Origin: Clostridia bacterium
GTDB lineage: Bacteria > Bacillota_A > Clostridia > Oscillospirales > CAG-272
Direction: 5' to 3'
Assembly: GCA_017542695.1 (NCBI GenBank)
Contig: JAFXWT010000158.1
Location: 1-16,043, forward strand
Length of the DNA stretch: 16,043 nucleotides
The translations under genes and the position numbers were made by a program. The notes beneath the pieces were generated by a model. The model worked only from the letters and a program-made list of their open reading frames with translations, had not been told where the DNA came from and made no database searches. Each line of letters begins with the position of its first letter. The first letter of the stretch is position 1. Of this stretch, positions 1 to 7,680 are shown one piece after another.

Positions 1-192
1 CGCCGCGTCGAGCACGCTCTCGTCGAGCGGAAAAACGCCCATGTCGGAAAGCTCTTCGACGACCGAGTCGTTGTGGATGAGTCGCCCGACGGTGAATATC
101 TTTTTCTTGCCGTCCTCGGCGAGCTTTACCGCCGTTTCGTAGGCGCGGCGGACTCCGAAGCACAAGCCGGAGCTTTCGGCGAGTTTGATCAC
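1..192 (-). CDS. ispH: 4-hydroxy-3-methylbut-2-enyl diphosphate reductase, N-terminal part (cut by window edge)
   Basis: IspH reduces HMBPP to IPP and DMAPP, the last step of the cytosolic MEP isoprenoid pathway, with a 4Fe-4S cluster. Only the first 64 codons are in the window. They show the family N-terminus: GLCFGVRRA at residues 9-17, with Cys11 as the first expected cluster ligand, and RLIHN at 37-41, with the His expected in the substrate pocket. The start is a GTG at 192-190 that overlaps the stop of the upstream cmk-plsC gene in a GTGA, with GAGGAAG about 8 nt upstream, so translational coupling is likely. In many Clostridia IspH is fused to ribosomal protein S1 repeats; that cannot be judged here because the 3' part lies outside. 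Recognition from the motif is strong; the start codon choice is an inference. Confidence 0.9.
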   Translation of the reverse strand, partial: MIKLAESSGLCFGVRRAYETAVKLAEDGKKKIFTVGRLIHNDSVVEELSDMGVFPLDESVLDAA

Positions 193-1487
193 TTTTCTTC
201 CTCTTTTTCGCTCGGCGTATCGGGTGCGAGCGCGAGTATTTTTTCGCGGATGATCGCAGTCGCTCTTTCGAGATCGGTGTGATTGCCGCTCTCAAAACCG
301 AGCTCGTCGTATCTTATAATGTCGCCGTAGCGGACTTTGATCTGTTTGAACGGGCGCGAACGGTAACCCTTTGTATAGATGTAAGCGGGGAGAACGTCGC
401 ATTTCGAGTGGAACGCGATCATTCCGACGCCGCTCTTGAATTCCGTTTCGCTCGGATGAACGCCCTTCATCCTCGTGCCCTGCGGGAAAACGCAGAACGC
501 CTTGTTTTCTTTGAGTATTTCGACGGATTTACGTATCGCCGGAACGTCCGCCGTGCCGCGAGACACCGTCACGCCGAAGCGCTTGATGAGTCCGCCGAGG
601 ACGGGCGCTTTGCCAAGCTCGGCTTTTGCCATGAACCACACCTGACGTTTCAGTTTCAGAGCAAGGTAGACCGGGTCGAGCGCGCTTATGTGATTTGAGC
701 ATATCAAAAGACCGCGCCCCTCGTCCTCGTCCTTCGGGCGGCGGATATTGAGCAGCCAGATAAGCGTGAAGATCGGGCGGAGCAAATGTTTCCAGAACGC
801 GAACAGCGGTTGATTTCTGCGCTTTTTCTTTATCGTTTTCTTAATTATTTTATGCGCTTTTCTAACGGTATCGTCGAAGCTCCCCGAGTTGTCGAGGAAG
901 ATCGCGTCGTCGGCGGGAACGGCAGGCGCGGTCTTGCGGTTTTTATCGTTCGCGTCGCGCTCCGCCATGGCGGTTTTTACGTCGTCCAGCGAGACGTTCT
1001 CGCCCTTTTCGCGCAGTTCGGCGCAGCGGCGCTCGGCGCGCGCGTCGTCGGATGCGGTCATAAAGAATTTGACTGTGGCGTTGGGTAAAATGACGGTCCC
1101 AATGTCGCGTCCGTCCATAATAACGCTGTTTTTACGTGCAAAATCGCGCTGGAGATCGAGCAGATACTCGCGTACTTCGGGGATCGCCGAAACGGCGGAC
1201 GCCCCCGCCGAAATTTCGGGGGTGCGGATGCGCCCCGTCACGTCCTCGCCGGACAGGAGCATTCTTTGCTTTCCGTCGATATATTCGATCCGGATGTCAG
1301 TCTTAGGAATGAGCGCGATAACGCTTTCCGTGTCCTTCGGGTCGACGCCGCTTTCGATGACGAAAAGCGCCACCGTGCGATAAATCGCGCCCGTGTCAAG
1401 ATGGATGCATCCGAGCTTTTCGGAAAGTGCGTCGGCAAGGGTGCTCTTTCCCGCACCGCTCGGCCCGTCAATTGCTATGCTAAACAT
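189..1487 (-). CDS. cmk: Fused cytidylate kinase / 1-acyl-glycerol-3-phosphate acyltransferase (Cmk-PlsC)
   Basis: This 432-residue protein joins two enzymes. Residues 1-220 are a cytidylate kinase (CMP/dCMP + ATP to CDP/dCDP): P-loop GPSGAGKS at 8-15, LDTGAIYR at 30-37 and DGRDIGTVILP at 125-135. Residues 240-432 are a PlsC-type acyltransferase, which makes phosphatidic acid from lysophosphatidic acid at the membrane: NHISALDP at 265-272 (catalytic His266/Asp271 pair) and FPQGTR at 334-339. The last motif has Gln where most relatives have Glu. A basic stretch (IKKTIKKKRR, 215-224) and a hydrophobic segment near 235-247 link the halves. The ATG at 1487 is chosen because it begins exactly at the kinase fold and has GAGG 8 nt upstream; a longer open frame to 1550 has no support. 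The 3' end overlaps ispH by 4 bp. Separate cmk, plsC and ispH genes are adjacent in many Clostridia, so this looks like a fusion of neighbours. Confidence 0.93.
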   Translation of the reverse strand: MFSIAIDGPSGAGKSTLADALSEKLGCIHLDTGAIYRTVALFVIESGVDPKDTESVIALIPKTDIRIEYIDGKQRMLLSGEDVTGRIRTPEISAGASAVSAIPEVREYLLDLQRDFARKNSVIMDGRDIGTVILPNATVKFFMTASDDARAERRCAELREKGENVSLDDVKTAMAERDANDKNRKTAPAVPADDAIFLDNSGSFDDTVRKAHKIIKKTIKKKRRNQPLFAFWKHLLRPIFTLIWLLNIRRPKDEDEGRGLLICSNHISALDPVYLALKLKRQVWFMAKAELGKAPVLGGLIKRFGVTVSRGTADVPAIRKSVEILKENKAFCVFPQGTRMKGVHPSETEFKSGVGMIAFHSKCDVLPAYIYTKGYRSRPFKQIKVRYGDIIRYDELGFESGNHTDLERATAIIREKILALAPDTPSEKEEEK

Positions 1488-1520
1488 AAAAACCTCGCTG
1501 TTTACTTGATTTTTCGAGAT

Positions 1521-1558
1521 ATACAAATGTATAATTAAAAATTTATACAAGCGTATAA
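1521..1558. repeat. Two copies of a 14-bp palindromic motif, ATACAARYGTATAA
   Basis: The 72-bp gap between the flavoprotein gene and cmk contains ATACAAATGTATAA (1521-1534) and ATACAAGCGTATAA (1545-1558), spaced 24 bp start to start. Each is close to an inverted repeat, and the pair lies just upstream of the cmk ribosome binding site. This could be a protein-binding site or simply AT-rich intergenic sequence. The copies are visible; any function is inference. Confidence 0.4.
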
Positions 1559-1559
1559 A

Positions 1560-2810
1560 TTATTCGTTTCCGATGATCGCGTCAGCCGCCGTGACCGCCG
1601 TGGAAAATGCGATCTGCAGATTAAATCCGCCCGTGTAAGCGTCAACGTCGATGATCTCGCCTGCAAAGTAAAGATTATTTACCTTCTTTGAGCGCATCGT
1701 TTTCGGGTCGATCTCGCTTGTCTTAACGCCGCCGGAGGTGACTATTGCCTCGTCGATCGGGCGGAAGCCGCTGATCCTGATGGGGAGCGCCTTTATCAGC
1801 GAAACGATTTTTTCGCGCTCGGCGCGGGTGATCGAGTTGACTTTTCTGCCCTTTTCTATCCCGCACATATATATAAACGGCTGAATGAGCTTAGACGGGA
1901 ACAAATCGACGAGAGAATTTTCAAAATTTTTATTTTTATATTTATCGAAGTCGGATAAAACGCGCGCGTCGAGCTGCTCCACCGTCAGCGCGGGTTTAAG
2001 ATCAATGAAAACTGTATATCTGTCCTTTTCCATCGGGCGCGTGTGCGCCGACGCAGAGAGGATCAGCGGACCGCTGAGTCCGAAATGCGTGAAGAGCATT
2101 TCGCCGAAATCCTCGTATACCGCCTTGTTTTTCGCGTTGTCGTAAACTTTGATCGAAACGTTTTTGAGCGACAGCCCCTGTGTGTCGCGGCACAGCTTGT
2201 CCTCGCTCCACAGTCCGACAAGGGATGGCATAATTTCCGTCACCGTGTGACCGAGAGCGCGCGCGATCCCGTAGCCGTCGCCCGTTGAACCGGTGAGGGG
2301 GTACGACGCGCCGCCCGTGCAGAGCAAAACGTCGTCAAAACCCGTGTATTTGTTTTTTTCGGTCGTAATCGCCGTGATATTTCCGTTTTCCGCGTCAAGA
2401 GACGTGACTCGCTCGGTTTTGATCGAAACGCCCGCGTCAAGCACGTATTTTTTCAGCGCGAGAACGACGTCGACGGCTTTGTCCGATTCGGGAAAAACCC
2501 TGCCCCCGCGCTCGGTTTTCAGCTTTACTCCGAGGGAAGTGAAGAAATCCATCGTGTCGCGGCACGAAAAGCGGTTGATCGCGGAGAAGAGAAATTTTCC
2601 GTTCTTCGTGACGTTTTTCATAAAATCCTCTGCGGGGACGTCGCTCGTCAGGTTGCACCTGCCTTTTCCCGTTATGCCGAGCTTTTTTCCGAGCAGGGAA
2701 TTGCGCTCGAAGAGCGTGACTGAGCATCCGCCGCGGGCTATCCTGCCCGCCGCGAGCATTCCCGCCGCGCCGCCGCCGATGACGGCGACTTTTTTCTTTA
2801 CTTCGCTCAT
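1560..2810 (-). CDS. HI0933-family FAD-binding flavoprotein (NAD(P)/FAD-dependent oxidoreductase)
   Basis: This 416-residue protein has the full layout of the HI0933/YhiN-like flavoprotein family. It starts with a dinucleotide-binding GGGAAG motif (residues 12-17), followed by the family signature LGKKLGITGKGRCNLT near residue 40. CTGGASYPLTGSTGDGY lies mid-protein, and the C-terminal FAD motif reads NLYFAGEIIDVDAYTGGFNLQ. Members are cytosolic and bind FAD, but the substrate is unsettled; some are annotated as aminoacetone oxidase-like. Length is normal and no break is visible. The ATG at 2810 overlaps the stop of the upstream ABC-F gene in ATGA, so the two are probably translationally coupled. 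Family assignment is firm; the reaction is unknown. Confidence 0.92.
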   Translation of the reverse strand: MSEVKKKVAVIGGGAAGMLAAGRIARGGCSVTLFERNSLLGKKLGITGKGRCNLTSDVPAEDFMKNVTKNGKFLFSAINRFSCRDTMDFFTSLGVKLKTERGGRVFPESDKAVDVVLALKKYVLDAGVSIKTERVTSLDAENGNITAITTEKNKYTGFDDVLLCTGGASYPLTGSTGDGYGIARALGHTVTEIMPSLVGLWSEDKLCRDTQGLSLKNVSIKVYDNAKNKAVYEDFGEMLFTHFGLSGPLILSASAHTRPMEKDRYTVFIDLKPALTVEQLDARVLSDFDKYKNKNFENSLVDLFPSKLIQPFIYMCGIEKGRKVNSITRAEREKIVSLIKALPIRISGFRPIDEAIVTSGGVKTSEIDPKTMRSKKVNNLYFAGEIIDVDAYTGGFNLQIAFSTAVTAADAIIGNE

Positions 2811-4744
2811 GGTTTTTCTCCCAGCCGTTTAAGCTCTTCTTCCGCTTCCGCGTAATCGTTGTAGAGAGTTTCAAGTTCCGCGTCGATGCTCGCCATCTCT
2901 TCCGCGATCTCGGAAAGGCGTACGTAATCCGTCGCGGCGCTGCCCGCGGACTCGGCTTCGAGGTCACTTTTTTTCGCTTCAAGCTCTTCTATTTTCTGCT
3001 CGCTTCGCTCCATTTTCGTGCGTGCGCGGCGTATGTCGGAAAGCAGTTTTTTATTATTGATATATTTAAATTTTTCGATTGATTGATTATCTTCTTTCAC
3101 GCTTGCTGCGCCTTCGGAAAGTTCGCGTGACTGCTTGAATATCAGGTATTCTTCGTATCCGCCGCGAAAATCCTCGAAACCGTTTGTCATATCGAAGATC
3201 CGCGTCGAAATTTTGTTGATGAAGTATCTGTCGTGCGACACGGCGACGATCGTCCCGTCAAATTCGAGAAGTGCGCTTTCCAGCGCCTCGCGCGAACCGA
3301 TGTCGAGGTGGTTCGTCGGCTCGTCGAGGATCAACACGTTGACGCGCGAGAGGATCATTTTGCACAGCATCAGCCGCGCGCGCTCGCCGCCGGAGAGCGT
3401 TCCGACTTTTTTGTCGATGTCCTCGGCGAAGAACAAAAATCTCGCAAGCGCGGTGCGAAGCTCGGTATACGTCAGCTTGTCGTGCGCAGCGACGAGTTCT
3501 TCGAGCACCGTGCGCTCGTCGTCGAGCGTTTTCTGCTCCTGATCGTAGTAGCCGATGACCGTGTTCGCTCCGAATTCGCATACGCCGCCGTCGGCTTCAA
3601 GCTGCCCGTCGATGATTTTGATAAGTGTCGATTTTCCGCATCCGTTCGGTCCGATAACGACGACTCTGTCGCCGCGCCGAACGAGAAAACTCAAGTCGTG
3701 GAGTACTTTTTTCGCGCCGAATGACTTTTCGATATTCTCGCATACGATGACCTCGTTGCCGCTCTCGCCCGCCGAGCGAAAGCTCATTTTTATGTTTTTC
3801 GGCGCGGCTTTCGGCGCGTCGATTTTTTCCATGTGTTCGATCTGCTTTTGCTTTGACGCGATGGTGATGAAGTTGCGCTCCTGACCGAAATGTCGCTGCT
3901 TTGCAATTATGCCCTCGATGCGCGCGATCTCCTTTTGCTGATGCTCGTATTTGCGCGCGAGCGTTTTCTGCGCCTCGGCTTTTTGTGTCGCAAACGCCGT
4001 GTAGTTTCCGGTGTAGATCGTCGCTTCCGTGTGCTCGATGTCGAGCATTTTCGTTGCCACGCGGTCGAGAAAATATCTGTCGTGCGAGACGACGATCAGC
4101 GTCTTCGGGTACGCGCAAAGATGGCTCTCGAGCCATTCGAGCGTCTTTGTGTCGAGGTGGTTCGTCGGCTCGTCGAGCATTAAGATGTCGGGCGCCTGAA
4201 GGAGCAGTCGGACGAGCGCAAGCCGCGTTCGCTCGCCGCCCGAAAGGGAAGAGATGCGCCTTTCCTGCGCCTGATCGTCGAAGCCGAAATGGGAGAGCAT
4301 CGAGCGGATTCGTGATTTGTATTCGTAACCGCCGATATTCTTAAAACGCTCGGTCAGCGCTGAATATTCGGATATTATACTATTGTATAAATCATCGTGC
4401 GCATCACCCGATCGGCGCTCGATCTCGCGGCTCAGCACGTCGAGCTTTTCCTCCGCTTTGACTTGCTCATCGAATGCCGAGAGCATTTCGTCATAGACGG
4501 TCTTTTCGCTTTCGAGCATCGCGTTTTGCTCGAGCATGGCAACGCGGTGTCCCTTTGAAACGAACACGTTTCCCGCACTCGGCTCCTGCTCGCCTGCAAT
4601 GATGCGGAGCAGTGTCGATTTGCCTGCGCCGTTGACACCGACGATCCCGAGTCTGTCGCCCTCGTTTATCGAGAAGCCGATATTATGAAGCACGACGTCC
4701 GTGCCGTATTCGACGGTTATACCGTTAACGCTTAAAATGACCAT
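2807..4744 (-). CDS. ABC-F family ATP-binding protein (Uup/EttA-like)
   Basis: This 645-residue protein has two ATP-binding cassettes and no membrane segments, the mark of ABC-F proteins that act on ribosomes rather than in transport. Cassette 1 has Walker A GVNGAGKS (36-43), signature LSGGE (167-171) and Walker B LMLDEPTNHLD (188-198). Cassette 2 has GPNGCGKS (365-372), LSGGE (450-454) and LILDEPTNHLD (471-481). A charged linker (about 250-310) joins them, and a Lys/Glu-rich coiled coil fills residues 560-642, as in Uup-type members. The ATG at 4744 is preceded by GAGGAG at the right distance; upstream in-frame codons belong to the leader. It is the first gene of the minus-strand operon. Whether it is a housekeeping translation factor or contributes to antibiotic protection cannot be told from sequence alone. 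Confidence 0.95.
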   Translation of the reverse strand: MVILSVNGITVEYGTDVVLHNIGFSINEGDRLGIVGVNGAGKSTLLRIIAGEQEPSAGNVFVSKGHRVAMLEQNAMLESEKTVYDEMLSAFDEQVKAEEKLDVLSREIERRSGDAHDDLYNSIISEYSALTERFKNIGGYEYKSRIRSMLSHFGFDDQAQERRISSLSGGERTRLALVRLLLQAPDILMLDEPTNHLDTKTLEWLESHLCAYPKTLIVVSHDRYFLDRVATKMLDIEHTEATIYTGNYTAFATQKAEAQKTLARKYEHQQKEIARIEGIIAKQRHFGQERNFITIASKQKQIEHMEKIDAPKAAPKNIKMSFRSAGESGNEVIVCENIEKSFGAKKVLHDLSFLVRRGDRVVVIGPNGCGKSTLIKIIDGQLEADGGVCEFGANTVIGYYDQEQKTLDDERTVLEELVAAHDKLTYTELRTALARFLFFAEDIDKKVGTLSGGERARLMLCKMILSRVNVLILDEPTNHLDIGSREALESALLEFDGTIVAVSHDRYFINKISTRIFDMTNGFEDFRGGYEEYLIFKQSRELSEGAASVKEDNQSIEKFKYINNKKLLSDIRRARTKMERSEQKIEELEAKKSDLEAESAGSAATDYVRLSEIAEEMASIDAELETLYNDYAEAEEELKRLGEKP

Positions 4745-4776
4745 ACCGCTCCTCGAAAAATAATAATACATAATTT

Positions 4777-4805
4777 ATTATACATGATGAGGCGGCGTTT
4801 GTCAA
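4777..4805 (-). promoter_or_regulatory. Consensus sigma-A promoter of the ABC-F/flavoprotein/cmk-plsC/ispH operon
   Basis: Read on the minus strand, TTGACA (4805-4800) is followed after exactly 17 nt by TATAAT (4782-4777), with a TG just before the -10 box. Both boxes are perfect consensus. Transcription should start about 25-30 nt before the ABC-F start codon. No other clear promoter was seen for the downstream genes. Confidence 0.88.
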
Positions 4806-4884
4806 TTTCAAGACGGAAAAAGTGAAAAAATATCTAAAAATCGCCGCCCGATTTTATGATAAACGTAAAAAATGGGCATTTTGT

Positions 4885-4913
4885 TTGACAATGACGGAAT
4901 ATGGTGATAAAAT
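4885..4913 (+). promoter_or_regulatory. Sigma-A promoter of the DUF4886 lipoprotein gene
   Basis: TTGACA (4885-4890), a 17-nt spacer and TAAAAT (4908-4913) lie 35 nt before the ATG at 4948. The position also argues against the longer open frame that begins at 4822, which would place the promoter inside the coding sequence. Confidence 0.85.
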
Positions 4914-4947
4914 ACAGATAAACAATGACAAACTATTGGAGGGCACT

Positions 4948-6912
4948 ATGAAAAGAATCTTATCGCTCATGTTCATTCTTTCGCTCGTAATGGGTATGGT
5001 AATGCTTTCGGCGTGCGGCGAGACGGTCGTTCCGACGTCCGTGACTGATGCCGTCGAGACGACAGCGACGACAGCGGCGACGACCGCCGCCCCCGAACCG
5101 ACGACGGTCGCGACGACCGAAGCCGCGACGGAAGCCACGACCGAGGCCACCACAGCGGAGACGACGGTGTGCGTTATCCCGACGACGCCGACGAAAAAAT
5201 CGCTGAAAGTCCTCGCTGTCGGCAACAGCTTCTCAGTCGACGCGATGGAGTACGTCTACCAGATCGCGAAAGAGGTCGGGTATGAAGAGATCGTGCTCGG
5301 CAATCTCTACATCGGCGGCTGCTCACTTCAGACGCACGCAGCGAACCTCAAGTCAAAGGCAAAGGGGTACACCTATTATTACAACACAGACGGCACGTGG
5401 AAATCGAGGGGCTCGAACCTTGCCACCGAAATAAACGAAGTTGATTGGGACTACATCTCCATCCAACAGGTCAGCGGCGACAGCGGCAGACCGGAGACGT
5501 ACGAGCCGTACCTGACTCAGATCATCGACTTCATCAAGGAGCACGCTCCGAACGCCGAGATTTTCTGGCACATGACATGGGCGTATCCGATCGACTCTGA
5601 CTATTCCTCGTTCAAAAATTACGGATACAACCAGACGACGATGTATAACGCTATCGTAAGCACCGTCAAGACGCTTATTCTGCCGAGGGACGAGATCTCG
5701 TTCGTCATTCCGACGGGTACGGCTGTTCAGAACGTGCGCACGAGCTATTTCGGTGACAATCTGTCGAGAGACAATCTGCATCTTTCGTATGACGTCGGAC
5801 GGTACATAGCGAGCATGATGTGGGTAAAACAGCTTTCGGGAGTCAGTATCGACAATGTTACGTGGGTGCCGTCCGGCACGATCACGCCACGCCTGCTCGA
5901 CACGATAAAGGAAGCCGTCAACAACGCTTACGCTAACCCGTTTGATGTGACGGAGGCGACAGACAAGCAAGCGACGACTATCGAAGAGGTCATGACGTCG
6001 TTCGGCATAGATATGTCGAAATATACCGCTCTCGACCTCGGGCTGACGTATAACGCTTACTACAATTCGACGAGCGGATCCGATGTCATCAGTGCGGCGA
6101 ACGGCTCGACTGCGTCGAACCTCGCGCAGTTCGCGTGCACGAAAATATATAAAAAGAGCGATCTGCCGAAAGGCACGCTCATCGTCGTAACCGACGGTCA
6201 TCAGTACAGACCGGAGGGCTGGAAGAAGCTGACGTCCGTCAACAAATCCGCCGACCGCCCGGATAACGTCATAGTCAACGTCACCGCGGTAACGGACGAT
6301 TGGTGGGGTGAGTTCGAGTTCCGCGCGTTCAACATAGCGAAGAAGGGCAACCCGAACCTTTCCGAAGCGGAAATGAAAGACCTTGCAAACGCTTTCGCCA
6401 TCCTTGTTCCGAACGATCCGAACGCAGAGATACCGACGCTTCCCGGCACGGAACAGGTCGATATCGACGTCGAACAGCTCGTCAAGGCGGCGGGGTACGA
6501 CTATGCGGATTACGAGATCATGAAATATGAGATCACGTTCTACGCTTACTATAACTCGACGTCGAACCCGAACATCGTCAGTCGTGTGGGCGGCAGCACC
6601 GCGTCTAACATAAATCAGTTCGCGGCAACATCGAAGAAATTCACAAAGGACGAGATACCCGTCGGCTCGCTCATCGTGCTCGCCGATGGATATCAGTACA
6701 GACCGGAGGGTTGGGTAAATCTCAATACAAAGAACTCATCCTCGTCGCGCCCCGCGAACGTGACGACGCCTGTCGTCGAGGTGACGGAGTCGTGGTGGGG
6801 CAGCTATACTTTGCGCGCGTTCAACATCGCAAAACAGGGCAATCCGGGCCTCTCCGACAGCGAAATGAAACAGCTTGACGGAGTGATGTTCATACTTGTT
6901 CCGAAAAAGTGA
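4948..6912 (+). CDS. Lipoprotein with DUF4886/SGNH-hydrolase-like domain and duplicated C-terminal domain
   Basis: This 654-residue protein begins with a lipoprotein signal peptide (lipobox LSAC, Cys23), then a Thr/Ala/Glu-rich linker (about 30-75) and an SGNH-like domain (about 86-305). It carries GNSFS at 92-96 (block I, Ser95 as candidate nucleophile) and DNLHLSYD at 275-282 (Asp275 and His278 as candidate block V residues). This pattern fits DUF4886. SGNH enzymes are esterases or lipases, often acting on acetylated sugars, but no substrate can be assigned here. Residues about 368-489 and 530-654 are two copies of one domain sharing AYYNSTS, GSTASN, QYRPEGW, WWG and RAFNIAK. The start at 4948 has GGAGGG 6 nt upstream. 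It is monocistronic, with its own promoter and terminator. The protein should be anchored on the outer face of the membrane. Confidence 0.88.
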   Translation: MKRILSLMFILSLVMGMVMLSACGETVVPTSVTDAVETTATTAATTAAPEPTTVATTEAATEATTEATTAETTVCVIPTTPTKKSLKVLAVGNSFSVDAMEYVYQIAKEVGYEEIVLGNLYIGGCSLQTHAANLKSKAKGYTYYYNTDGTWKSRGSNLATEINEVDWDYISIQQVSGDSGRPETYEPYLTQIIDFIKEHAPNAEIFWHMTWAYPIDSDYSSFKNYGYNQTTMYNAIVSTVKTLILPRDEISFVIPTGTAVQNVRTSYFGDNLSRDNLHLSYDVGRYIASMMWVKQLSGVSIDNVTWVPSGTITPRLLDTIKEAVNNAYANPFDVTEATDKQATTIEEVMTSFGIDMSKYTALDLGLTYNAYYNSTSGSDVISAANGSTASNLAQFACTKIYKKSDLPKGTLIVVTDGHQYRPEGWKKLTSVNKSADRPDNVIVNVTAVTDDWWGEFEFRAFNIAKKGNPNLSEAEMKDLANAFAILVPNDPNAEIPTLPGTEQVDIDVEQLVKAAGYDYADYEIMKYEITFYAYYNSTSNPNIVSRVGGSTASNINQFAATSKKFTKDEIPVGSLIVLADGYQYRPEGWVNLNTKNSSSSRPANVTTPVVEVTESWWGSYTLRAFNIAKQGNPGLSDSEMKQLDGVMFILVPKK

Positions 6913-6917
6913 AAATA

Positions 6918-6944
6918 AAAAAGCCCGACGTTGTCGGACTTTTT
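6918..6944. terminator. Bidirectional intrinsic terminator between DUF4886 gene and tRNA-Gly
   Basis: A hairpin with stem 6923-6929 / 6933-6939 (one mismatch) is flanked by an A-run on the left and a T-run on the right that pair with each other. It can therefore end transcripts coming from the plus-strand gene and from the minus-strand tRNA. Confidence 0.85.
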
Positions 6945-6945
6945 A

Positions 6946-7019
6946 TGGAGCGAGCGACGGGAATCGAACCCGCACGACGAGCTTGGGAAGCTCGGGTTCT
7001 GCCACTAAACTACGCTCGC
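6946..7019 (-). tRNA. tRNA-Gly (anticodon CCC)
   Basis: The minus strand folds into a complete cloverleaf. The acceptor stem GCGAGCG (7019-7013) pairs with CGCTCGC (6956-6950). The D arm contains GTTTAGTGGCAGAAC. The anticodon stem CGAGC/GCTCG encloses the loop TTCCCAA with anticodon CCC at 6987-6985. The T arm is CGGGTTCGATTCCCG. The discriminator base is U and the 3' CCA is encoded (6948-6946). Anticodon CCC reads GGG glycine codons. Confidence 0.96.
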
Positions 7020-7037
7020 GTATTCTGACGTGAAACA

Positions 7038-7066
7038 AGTATAACACATCTTTATCAAAAATGCAA
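7038..7066 (-). promoter_or_regulatory. Promoter of tRNA-Gly
   Basis: On the minus strand TTGCAT (7066-7061), a 17-nt spacer and TATACT (7043-7038) with an upstream TG lie about 19 nt before the tRNA 5' end. This occupies the start region of small plus-strand open frames at 7061 and 7074, which argues against those being genes. Confidence 0.8.
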
Positions 7067-7099
7067 GTGGCGAATGAAAAAATGCCGAAAAAAACTTGC

Positions 7100-7121
7100 G
7101 GGCGGCGCTTTTGCGCCGTCC
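7100..7121. other. GC-rich hairpin upstream of tRNA-Gly
   Basis: A 9-bp stem (7100-7108 / 7113-7121, one G-T pair) closes a TTTT loop in otherwise AT-rich DNA. On the minus strand it is followed after 5 nt by seven Ts, so it might be a weak terminator for a minus-strand transcript. No gene that it would serve was found. Confidence 0.45.
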
Positions 7122-7205
7122 GTATTTCATATTTTAATAAAAATCATTCCCACTCAACTCGTACTAAACATTTTTGTTTATGCAATATTGCATATGGTAT
7201 TCAAG

Positions 7206-7319
7206 TTGCTTTTGATAACTTCGATTATTTATACTACCCACGCTATCGGCAGGGGGTTTATCATTTTGTTATCGTCTGTGATAACAGGGCGAAAGACTAT
7301 ATCAAATCTTCGCTTTTTT
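7206..7319 (+). ncRNA. Candidate small RNA unit (promoter to terminator)
   Basis: TTGCTT (7206-7211), an 18-nt spacer and TATACT (7230-7235) form a plausible promoter. About 50 nt later a hairpin (7289-7296 / 7307-7313, one bulge) is followed by six Ts, a plausible terminator. Between them is a perfect 6-bp hairpin GTTATC/GATAAC (7268-7285). The predicted RNA would be about 75-80 nt with no convincing open frame. No known RNA family was recognised, and both ends are inferred. Confidence 0.35.
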
Positions 7320-7423
7320 ATTTTACTATGTTTTTGTGTGATTGTCAAGTGTATTGAGAGGTCATATATTTATAGAAATCCGGTGATAAAAGACATTGAA
7401 AAACGCACTTTCCGAAATATTTA

Positions 7424-7452
7424 TTGACAATTTGAAAAAAGTATGGTAACAT
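7424..7452 (+). promoter_or_regulatory. Sigma-A promoter upstream of the broken lipoprotein gene
   Basis: TTGACA (7424-7429), 17 nt and TAACAT (7447-7452) with TGG just before the -10 box. It lies about 270 nt before the ATG at 7725, and no nearer promoter was found. It closely matches the promoter of the metallopeptidase operon. Confidence 0.75.
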
Positions 7453-7595
7453 ATATATGACCGATGAAAAAGTTCGCAAATCAAATGTTTTTTTGAAAAA
7501 AGCGAGGTGGTTGAAAAAACACGTATATGTTTCATTTTGATTTTTTGACAGACACGACATTTTAACGAAGATATCACATTAAAAGATAATAACGG

Positions 7596-7641
7596 ACACC
7601 CGGTATTCAACGCGATAGCATTGATTTATCGGGTGTTTTTT
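7596..7641 (+). terminator. Intrinsic terminator inside the leader of the lipoprotein gene
   Basis: ACACCCG (7596-7602) pairs with CGGGTGT (7630-7636), followed by a run of Ts to 7641; the loop is long (27 nt). It sits between the promoter at 7424 and the gene at 7725, so it either ends a separate roughly 180-nt RNA or acts as an attenuator. Confidence 0.7.
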
Positions 7642-7645
7642 ATCA

Positions 7646-7680
7646 GTATGTAATTATCTTAACTTTTGAGATAAGCATAC
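7646..7680 (+). promoter_or_regulatory. Leader hairpin before the lipoprotein start
   Basis: GTATG (7646-7650) pairs with CATAC (7676-7680), and TTATCT (7654-7659) pairs with AGATAA (7669-7674). This makes a nested hairpin between the terminator and the ribosome binding site. Its role is unknown. Confidence 0.45.

Noticed and set aside
5353..6201. Long minus-strand open frame of 282 codons opposite the DUF4886 gene
   Set aside because: It is an antisense shadow of a well-supported GC-rich gene. Its Arg/Val-rich composition is typical of such shadows, and it has no ribosome binding site or promoter.
7061..7427. Two overlapping plus-strand open frames of 98 and 117 codons
   Set aside because: Their starts lie in the tRNA promoter, they lack ribosome binding sites, and the hydrophobic look follows from AT-rich DNA. 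They also cross a terminator-like hairpin.
7500..7540. Possible short leader peptide (TTG start, MKKHVYVSF) after GAGGTGG
   Set aside because: The candidate start is too close to the purine-rich stretch for normal initiation, and the nine codons show no run of regulatory codons.
7345..7610. Two minus-strand open frames of 71 and 82 codons
   Set aside because: No ribosome binding site, Phe/Cys-rich composition from AT-rich DNA, and they run antisense through the promoter at 7424.
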